A stretch of DNA of 64,000 bases from Adiantum capillus-veneris (taxonomy: Eukaryota; Streptophyta; Polypodiopsida; Polypodiales; Pteridaceae), in NCBI GenBank assembly GCA_014529385.2, contig CM043960.1:28425396-28489395 (forward strand), in the 5' to 3' direction. Below, piece after piece: positions 56,462-64,000 of the stretch. Below the pieces are notes generated by a model, which was not told the origin of the DNA, did no database searches, and was given only the letters and a program-made list of their open reading frames with translations. A program made the translations under genes and the position numbers. Within the stretch, counting starts at the first letter, position 1. Each line of letters starts with the position of its first letter.

Positions 56462-57332
56462 ATGGCCCGCACCAAACAAACCGCAAAAGAGCATCCGCCT
56501 GCCAACAAAAACACCCTCCAAGGATGTGAGAAGCCGGCATGGCTTAAAGGGACAATCAAACGGCCACGACCACCTGGCAGTTCAAGACACTCTTCTACCA
56601 GTGGGCATGGTAGTAGGGCACAAGAGTCATCAAGGGCTATAGAATCTTTCCGTTCTCAAGAAGAAACACCTAGACGAAGAATGAAGCAACACGTCCAGCG
56701 CTGGAGAGAAGAAGAGGCCCAACAAAGACTAGAGTCCAATAGGGAGGAGCAGCCGGGCTAGAAATTACAAGCAGGACCATCCAAGACTCGAGTGGTCCAT
56801 ACAGACACTGAATCAGAGACAAAGCCACCATGGCAACGAGCTGATATACTGCGCACACACCGGGTGCTCGTTGGGGGGAAGACACTGCCTCGAGGCCAGG
56901 GAGCTCTCCCCACACGACAAGATCAGGAGCCAAGGGAAAAGGATAAATCGGACGAGGCTGCAAATCCAGCCCCTAAGCATGTAAACAGGTGCAATTCAAA
57001 GTTCTTCAAGAAGCCTAAACACCACCAGCCAGCAAATGTGCAAGTGCCCCCAAGACAACCGCAGCGGCGCCGAAAAGTAGGTTGCAAAAATCCGGCACTA
57101 CCAAAAGACTACAAAGCTTTTAATTCGATGCGACCCCTTTGCTCGCACAGTGAAGGAGGTGCTTCAAAGCTATGGAAATCAGAATAGAATGAAAGCAATA
57201 ATGCTAGAGGCTATTCAAGAAGCTGCAGAAGCCCACATCATTTGAGTGTTGGAAGATTCCAACCTATGCGCCATTCATGCAAAGCGAGTGACAATACAGC
57301 CAAAAGATATGCAGCTTGCACGTTGATTGTGA
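56462..57332 (+). pseudogene. Histone H3-like gene with very long N-terminal tail
   Basis: It starts MARTKQTAKEHPP; the first nine residues match histone H3 through MARTKQTA, then depart. About 200 residues of basic/Ser-Pro-rich tail follow (TAG at 56759), ending QPQRRRKVG. After a frameshift near 57080 the histone fold reads AKIRHYQKTTKLLIR, DPFARTVKEVLQSY, LEAIQEAAEAHII, a TGA at 57243, [20 protein letters not shown] and DMQLAR, then TGA. Canonical H3 has REIRRYQKSTELLIR, LQEAAEAYLVGLFEDTN and [20 protein letters not shown] there. Loop 1 has the canonical H3 length, so it is not clearly CENH3, although a long tail is typical of CENH3. Two stops and one shift suggest a pseudogene. Confidence 0.82.
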
Positions 57333-57548
57333 TAGGACTTTGAGCATTAGCCGAAGTTACCACTCTTTTTGTATTGCACACCCTTATCTTTGTAATGAGA
57401 TGACTTTGCAATGACAATATGATTAACAGTTGTGTCTACTGTGTCTATTATCCATGTGTTTTGAGTTTAGTATTGTTGAACATAAAGAGTTAAATATAAA
57501 TCAAACATTAACTTCTTGGGTATCCTATGTGGCAGACAAGCCTATGAA

Positions 57549-58236
57549 GTGCAAAAAAATGGTTGCAACAAGGGCACGCAAATGGCCCATCCATCAGTTT
57601 TGGATGACCTATTTGCGCACCCTTGTGGCCACCATTGTTTTTGCACTTTCAATCTTTGTTTACCCCATAGGATACCAAAAACGTTAACATATTGTGAAAC
57701 CAAGTTTCCATGCAACATTAAATTAGATTTTTCAAATGTCCAATGTAATTGGGCCTTTTGGTGGAGGGAAGTATTGGGTAGAGCTGAAGGAGGTGATAGG
57801 GTTCTTGAAAACTTAAATTTTGAGTTGATCTCACCTTTTCTTGTGTCCTTGAGTGCAAACATAGGTTCCAAGTGCAAAAAAAAGGGTGGCCACAAGGGTG
57901 CGCAAATGGCCCATCCATTAGTTTTGGATGACCTATTTGCGCGCCCTTGTGGCCACGATTTTTTTTGCACTTTCAAGCATTCATTACCCCATAGGATACC
58001 ATAAAAGTTAACATATTGTGAAACCAAGTTTATATGCAACATTAAATTAGGATTTTCCAATGTCCAATGTAATTGGGCCTTTTGGTGCAGGGAAGTATTA
58101 GGTAGAGCTGAAGGAGGTGATAGTATGCTTGAAAACTTAAATTCTAAGTTGATTTCACCTTTTCTAGTGTTCTTGAGTGCAAACATAGGTTCAATATGCA
58201 AAAAAAGGGTGGCCACAAGGGCGCGCAAATTGGCCA
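57549..58236. repeat. Tandem foldback repeat, 323-bp period, 2.1 copies
   Basis: Units begin at 57549, 57872 and 58195 (partial). Each starts with an inverted repeat of about 110 bp: GTGCAAAAAA..GGTGGCCACAAGGGTGCGCAAAT, a loop containing CCATCCAT..TTTTGGATGACC, then ATTTGCGCACCCTTGTGGCCACC..TTTTTGCAC (elements split by variable bases). The rest of the unit (CATATTGTGAAACCAAGTTT, CAATGTAATTGGGCCTTTTG) is also repeated. Transcripts would fold into a long hairpin. Confidence 0.88.
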
Positions 58237-58239
58237 TCC

Positions 58240-60203
58240 AAAACTTTCAACAACCAAGTCACAAAATGGGCTTGGGGAGTAAATTCATTATGGACAATGG
58301 CCACATTGCCAGGGGGAGGTTTCCTTGGTAATGCGCAAGGGAAGCCTTGAGGTCCAAAGCCCATCCGCTTGCCACCCGTCCTTGCTTCAAAATCATCAAC
58401 CTCCACGACGTTCTATCATAAACCAATCAAGCTTGAGAAAAAAGACAATGAAGGATAAAATAATAACACAAAAATTAGGATAGAGTTTACCTCCTACTCC
58501 TTTTCGTCCTCCTCCCTGTTTCCCTTTCCATCCAAGTCAATGCTCCCATGCACCGCAGCTACGAGCTTTGGATCATCAGATGGGGGGTTGCGTAGTGGCA
58601 TAGGCATCCTAGCGGTCTCAACCTTGGCTTGCGTGGCTTAGAATTATTCCTCAACCACGTGCAAACTGCTCTTTTTCCAGGACCTCTGTACACACAACTG
58701 CAATAGTGTCAGTAACAGAGTCCCCAAGTGGCAAGAGCTTGCTTTCAAGGTCATCTAGTGTATTGTCCAAGGGACATTTGGTGTTGTTGCATAGCACGCT
58801 CAAGCATTCATCCATGCGCACAACAAATGCTTTCTCCAAATCATGCATAAACACATACTCCTCCCCATCCACCACCACTGAGGAGAAGTGGCTTATTTCC
58901 ACCTCTAGGATAGCCACATCCGTCGATGGTAGTGGAACTATAATGTCACTAGGGCCAGCCATGACAATGGATTTATCTACCACCTCCTCAAGCCCCGTGG
59001 GGTACTTGAGCTGAAGTGTTTGCCCTTCTGTTGCAAGATTCATGGGGTCAACCACCTACTCCTTGGTGTCCTTGATGAAGGACCCAACCTAAAGGTGTGG
59101 TAGGCGGAGCTCCTCCAAATCAAGTTCCTCGCTCACCAAGAAGATGAATGTGGCTAGCCGAGAAGGGTACTCCACCCCCAACTTGCACTTCTTGAGTGCT
59201 GACACCCCTGGGGCTTGCTCATCCAAGAAATGGTCTCCGTCGGCGGCAATTTCTTGGAATCGTTGCAAACGCTTGGAGAATGGGTGATCACCTTTGTGTA
59301 TGTAGCGTAAAAGATCACAAGGCACCCAGATCCCTACATGTGGGAGATAGATACGGAATATTCTATGATGTGCTCCTCCATGAACGCAGAAATCTTGGCA
59401 ATTGCATCCATGTGAAGGGAAATTGTAGTGTCAAGGTCAAGGAGACGAGTAAAGAAGGTGTGGATGTCCAACTTCCCTTTGTATTTGGTGTCCTCAAGGA
59501 AGAGGATGAAGCATGACAAAGGGGTGGATGTGGGTGAAGATGCAGAGGCTGTGGAGGCATCTATGTCTAGCCTCGGGTGTAGATAGAGAGTGGAGACGCT
59601 CAAGAGTAGTGAAAGTGAAAAGTGTGAATGAGTTATGCGGCCCCCGTTTTTGAATGGTCCCTTTTTTAAAGACATTAAAAAAACAGGCACTTTCACCAAA
59701 AAAATGATCTCTCATCTCAATGAGAAAAATTATATTCAAAGACATGATTTGCTTTGGAAAATCATGTTGATTACATCGGTGATTGTTTTCAAAACTGCAA
59801 GGGTTACAAAGTTATAACCCTAGTCCTCCTCGATCTTCAATTTGTCTTCCATTCTCTTCCCAATCTCCGGACATTCATTACAATAAGCATCCAATGATCA
59901 ACAAACTATGATGTATTGAAAATGTGGTGAAAAGATTCTCACCTCGTGGCCTTGTAAACGAAATTGCGCTTGTTGAAGGTCCTCAAAACCCATAATAACC
60001 AAATGTTCCCGCACATTACTGAGAGTCCAATGCTTGTTCATTTGGACTGCCTCCAAAGCATCATTGGGCATCCTCACTACAATGTCAAAGCTTGCAATAG
60101 TGCCGTCTACACTCTGTGAGAGAGTTCCCACTCCAAGCTTGCACATCCAACGATCATAGTGGAATCGTATGTACAAGGAGGTGTGGGATTTCAAATAGCG
60201 CAT
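58240..60203 (-). pseudogene. Unrecognised multi-exon gene, minus strand
   Basis: A coherent minus-strand protein is spread over exons. The first block (60203-59943) ends VREHLVIMGFEDLQQAQFRL..GHE at a good donor GAG|GTGAGA. Then 59600-59345 (KGKLDIHTFFTRLLDLDTTI), a frameshift, and 59355-58651 (VGIWVPCDLLRYIHKGDHPF, KKCKLGVEYPSRLATFIFLV, two stops, KYPTGLEEVVDKSIVMAG, LGDSVTDTIAVVCTEV). A later exon-like piece (58640-58490, RMPMPLRNPPSDDPKLVAAV) ends at AG|GTAAAC, and another (58407-58240) runs into the foldback repeat. I recognise no family. Stops and a shift suggest decay. Confidence 0.5.
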
Positions 60204-60857
60204 TCAAACACCTGAATCTCCAACCTTACAATGGTACCGGTCCCCATTGTGCATGCCCTCCGCAAAACCCCAATCCTCTTCTAAAAGCCTTTCTAATTCC
60301 TCATAATGCACATCTTTACATACAAGCATTGTGGGGTGAAAGCATGTTAACATGTCGTGCTTTTTGTGCTAGTTAACATATGCCAACAAGAATATCTTGT
60401 AAGCATAACACATGGATAGGACAGCATGTTTTTTCAAGTTTGTGGGCCACCAGCATGAACTATACAAAGTGTAATACTTGGACTTTGAAAAAATGAATCG
60501 TAATATTTTTAAAATCTCTAACACTTAAGCTCAGTCGTTACGTTGAGGTAGTGGTGTAGTCATGAAGCATGGAGGGAAGCATAGCACAAGGACCACAGGT
60601 CAGAGAGAGGGAGGAAGCGATTGCGAGCTACAAGCAGGTCTATAGTCAGAGGCCAACAGACAACCCAAGTGGAGGATAGCTCACCACTGGAGCAGCCACC
60701 TCCGACAGCAATCTTGATAGTACTCCACTGAGAAGGAAGTCGAAGGGCAAAGGTTCTGCTGCTTCTCCTCCGCCCTGCAAAAGTCTGAATGCTTCTAATT
60801 CCCAAGGATCCCCAATGTCAAAGTACATGCATGCAGGTAAGGGAAACCAGGACTCGG

Positions 60858-60982
<125 letters not shown>

Positions 60983-61357
60983 AATGAGGGGGCCACATTT
61001 GGAAGTTTTAAATCAAGCAAAGCATGACACATTTCTCCAGCATGCCCCGACTACTAATCTATTAGTGAATCCTCTCACCCATGATAAAATTGTGTTGCTA
61101 AGCATATGCTGTAATCAACACAAAGGACTATGCATTCGACTTATATGCTTGTTTTTGCAATAGCCCTTGGCTGCAATCTAGTTGTGGATTCTCTCACACT
61201 GATCAGGTGCTTGTGCATTGCCTTAGGCATTCAAGGTGCATGCTTAGATGATTGCATATAAGGAGAGCCCGCGCAATTGCCTGTGTAGAAATCACTTGAC
61301 AGCCCTATTCTAGTGGGGTTTTGTAAGGTTTTAATCTTATAATCCTATGTGGTGTGC

Positions 61358-62675
61358 AGGCCGATGGAAAGCTCTCAAGCTTAACATCCCACTGCAGGAA
61401 AATTTTTGTGTAACAGCAGAAGAGTTTAATGTTGTCCATGGCCTCTCCATGGATGGTGACGACCCCAAATTGGTGAAGCGGGAGCAGATTATAGATTTGG
61501 AGTGGATCAGTGTATTTAGAGAGGCAAAGGATCGCAACAAATATCGCTTCAAATGCAGTAGCATTCGTAGCGACATGTATGACCTTGCGAAGGGTTTTGT
61601 AAAACAATCCAGTCTAGTGGCAATTGCAAGTGGCTCAATCATGCAATTCAATTGAGCTGAGTTTGCTGTCCATCATTTGCAGGACCTTCAAGAAAAAGCA
61701 TACTACGATGCCCATGTTGAAAAGTGGAGGGTGCGTAATACCCACCCTCAAGTCAAAAAACAGAGGAGGGCTCCACGGAAACAAAGGACAATTGCGCTAG
61801 CCAAGTAGCTCCGAACGTTGTTTCTGCTAGCCAGGGCAACACCCCTCTCTATTAACAGCTCTCACAAAGTGACAGCAAGCCTGTCATATTTCGGGCTCTC
61901 TGATTTGTAGCACATCATGAGTGCAAATGACCATCTCAGAAATCGACTGCAGGATGCTAAACAGCAGCTCAAGAATGCGGGTCAGGAGCTTGAAGCTGCG
62001 AGGGTTCTGAAAGCAAGCCATGATATGGTCATCCCTATAGTACTTGCTATGAGACATAAGCTTCATGATGCTAAGAATGAATTGCGATGTTTAGGACTCA
62101 CTGACAATGTGGATGCAATGAGAGAAATAGAGCTCAAGGTAGAGATCGAGACATATGCTATGAGACATAAGCTTCATGATGCTGAGAATGAATTGCGATG
62201 TTTAGGACTCACTGACAATATGGATGCAATGAGAGAAATAGAGCTCAAGGTAGAGATCGAGACACTGAAGGAGACACTGGATAGTTTGGGGTCTCCTCAC
62301 AATGAGGACACCCCCACTGCTGTTGATATTGACATAACATGTCTTCATGTAAGTGCCGATGGTTTTTGTGATTGAACCTTATGTTTTGAATATGTGCACA
62401 ACTATCTATGTACTTACCATGCCTCTGTTTTGATTGGTTTGTAGATTAATGTGGAGGTGCAAGAAGCAAAAGTGTACGCCTGCGATAGTCAATTGTAACT
62501 GCTCATGCAGATACATAGGATGATACAAGGCTCCTTCATCCCCACTGCCCTATGCAAGATAGCTATGGACACTTTTACAGAGTGTATAGGAGAGGTACGC
62601 AATGGGACAACAAGCAACATGTGTACTGGCTGTGGTCTGCCACTAGAAGTACACGAAATCAGTGCAATGGTCTAA
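61358..62675 (+). pseudogene. Unrecognised intron-bearing gene with 37-residue tandem duplication
   Basis: Blocks in order: 61358-61655 after acceptor GTGTGCAG (GRWKALKLNIPLQENFCV, RFKCSSIRSDMYDLAKGFVK); 61683-61808 after acceptor CATTTGCAG (DLQEKAYYDAHVEKWRVRN, basic end); and 61917-62348 joined to 62445-62498 by a clear 96-bp intron (CAT|GTAAGT ... GTTTGTAG|ATT) that keeps the frame, giving 161 residues from MSANDHLRNRL. That part is a helical, charged coiled-coil-like protein with an exact-length repeat of 37 residues (111 bp, 62046-62156 and 62157-62267; MRHKLHDA..NELRCLGLTD). Similar coding runs on after the TAA to MCTGCGLPLEVHE at 62675. Function unknown. Confidence 0.5.
62046..62267 (+). 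repeat. 111-bp in-frame tandem duplication
   Basis: Two units, 62046-62156 and 62157-62267, nearly identical (for example AAG/GAG and GTG/ATG changes). Each encodes a 37-residue heptad-like segment. Confidence 0.95.
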
Positions 62676-62679
62676 ATGC

Positions 62680-62870
62680 CATGTGAGCATACCTATCACC
62701 TAATTTTCTTTGTTGATGCATGCTCCCTGGGGACCAAATGTAGAGCTTCCACTTGCCAGCAAAGGATACCAGCTGAATGGTGTGGCAAGGTCACAGGGCA
62801 AGGACCTCCAATCACATAGAGTTCTTGTAAGATAATGTTAATGAACAGTTATCTAGCCTTGATTCCTACA
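62680..62870. other. Non-coding stretch
   Basis: Nothing recognisable between the end of the preceding gene and the palindrome array. Confidence 0.4.
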
Positions 62871-64000
62871 CTAGCCCTGTGTATGCTAGTTAGCATAGAA
62901 GGTATGCTAGTTAGCTTAGTGGGTATGGTGTCTAGCATATTGTGTATGGTGGTTGTCAAACCTAGTTATGCTAGTTAGTGTACTATCAGATATAGCTAGC
63001 ATACATTGTCATGGTGGTAAGTATACTATGTATGCTAGTTAGCACAGATAGTTATCCTAGCTAGCATATTGTGAATACTAGTTGGCATTTTTTGTATGCT
63101 ATTTAGCATATTGTGTATGCTAATAATCATACCTTCTATGCTAGTTAACAAACTATGCATGCTAACTAGCATAGAGAGTTTCCCTGTTAGACACTAAGTA
63201 TGCTAATCAACATGTTAAATAAGCTAATTAGTGCACAGTGTGCTAACTAGCAAACAAGGTATGTTAATAAGCATACCTTGTATGTTAGTTAGCACACACA
63301 GTGTGCTAACTAACATACAAGGTATGCTAATTAGCATATTTAATATGTTAATTAGCATACTTTTTATGCTAATTAGAACATTGTATGATGGCTAGCATGC
63401 AAGTATGCTAATTAGGAAAAAGGTATGCTAATTAGCATGCATAAGCATACCTTTTCTTATAGTTATCATACTTGCATGCTAGCCATCATGCACAATGTTC
63501 TAATTAGCATAAAAATTATGCTAATTAGCATATTATATATGCTAATTAGCATATTATATATGCTAATTAGCATACCTTGTTAGCAGCATAATTAGCATAC
63601 CTTGTTAGCTAGTTAGCATATTATATGCTAACTAGCTAACAAGGTATATATTATATGCTAACTAGCTAACAAGGTATGCTAATTAGCATATATAATATGC
63701 TAATTAGCATAATTTTTATGCTAATTAGAACATTGTGCATGATGGCTAGCATGCAAGTATGATAACTATAAAATAAGGTATGATAATTAGCATACTCTGT
63801 ATGCTAACTAGCATACCTTGTATGCTAGCTAGCATTTGGTGCATGCTAACAAGCATTCAAAGTTTAGTTAGCATACCTTCTTTTCTAGCTAGCATAATGT
63901 GTATGCTTGTTAGCATACATTTTGAGCTAGCTAGCATAATTTGTATACTAGTTAGCATACATCTTTGCTAGTTATCGTAATGTGTATTTTAGGGTGCATG
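62870..64000. repeat. Array of short palindromes of TATGCTAATTAGCATA type
   Basis: Over 1.1 kb the sequence is made of variants of TATGCT-A[AG]TTAGCATA (also GCTAGCTAGC and CTAACTAGC forms), often preceded by ACCTTG or followed by CAAGGT, in both orientations. It continues past the window end. No coding potential. Confidence 0.95.
63446..63786. repeat. Long inverted repeat (hairpin) within the palindrome array
   Basis: The left arm (about 63446-63612) is the reverse complement of the right arm (about 63625-63786). Arm landmarks from outside in: TATAGTTATCATACTTGCAT, GCTAGCCATCATGCACAATG, TTCTAATTAGCATAAAAATT, then TATGCTAATTAGCATA units and CCTTGTTAGCTAGTTAGCAT at the centre. Small indels distinguish the arms. 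Confidence 0.88.

Noticed and set aside
56462..57332. Confident CENH3 assignment for the H3-like gene
   Set aside because: The long tail fits, but loop 1 has canonical length and the C-terminus matches ordinary H3 better than CENH3; left as H3-like.
57542..58237. 231-residue minus-strand ORF
   Set aside because: It spans the tandem foldback repeat and its sequence simply repeats with the 323-bp period.

Overview
Plant nuclear DNA, made almost entirely of nested and decayed LTR retrotransposons. I see no intact housekeeping gene. The initiator-Met-tRNA and tRNA-Asp type primer binding sites, the Ty3/gypsy pol order (PR-RT-RNaseH-INT), a Ty1/copia fragment and spliceosomal introns all point to a land plant. 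The element types and the depth of nesting suggest a large-genome plant, possibly a fern or other non-flowering lineage. That last point is inference; no host gene fixes the taxon.

Layout. (1) 1-3298: truncated gypsy copy 'A1' (PR tail, RT, RNase H, INT, LTR end), joined to a minus-strand LTR remnant and a minus-strand relic of a 3' ORF ('ORF3'). (2) 3985-8124: a 185-bp tandem duplication, unrecognised decayed sequence and the 5' LTR of a second gypsy copy, 'A2'. (3) 8125-11034 and 40432-41640: A2 internal region, split by a giant element, 'G'. (4) 11035-40426: G, 29.4 kb, with 934/932-bp LTRs, a tRNA-Asp PBS, a gag-PR-RT-RH-INT order, an extra downstream ORF2 (second protease-like domain plus W-[V/I]-P-K repeats), an ORF3 (long coiled coil plus a conserved C-terminal domain), a 43-G tract and the 3' LTR. 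Element 'B' (another gypsy lineage, 12966-22322) sits in its 5' leader. (5) 41641-47000: 'D', a deletion derivative carrying ORF3 between LTR sequences. (6) 47140-48940: minus-strand remnant 'E' with INT C-terminus and ORF2. (7) 48945-49090: a Ty1/copia scrap, then 'Y' (49191-54820), a young non-autonomous LTR element whose two 578-bp LTRs look identical and whose target duplication TCGAG is perfect. (8) 54821-62675: decayed intron-bearing genes: a transposase-like gene, a histone-H3-like gene with an H3-identical first eight residues and a very long tail, and two unrecognised genes. (9) 57549-58236: tandem foldback repeats. (10) 62870-64000: a dense array of palindromes of TATGCTAATTAGCATA type, including a hairpin of about 330 bp.

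Common threads. ORF2 occurs in G, E and Y; ORF3 occurs in G, D and the minus-strand relic near 3.5 kb. G and Y share a PBS type, an N-terminal LRSGR motif and ORF2, so Y looks like a non-autonomous relative that would depend on G-like elements for reverse transcriptase and integrase. A palindrome with half-site AGACATCCTACG is scattered through G's non-coding DNA, and B inserted into the middle of one copy. Nearly all pol genes carry stops and frameshifts, many consistent with C-to-T decay; Y is the youngest-looking element.
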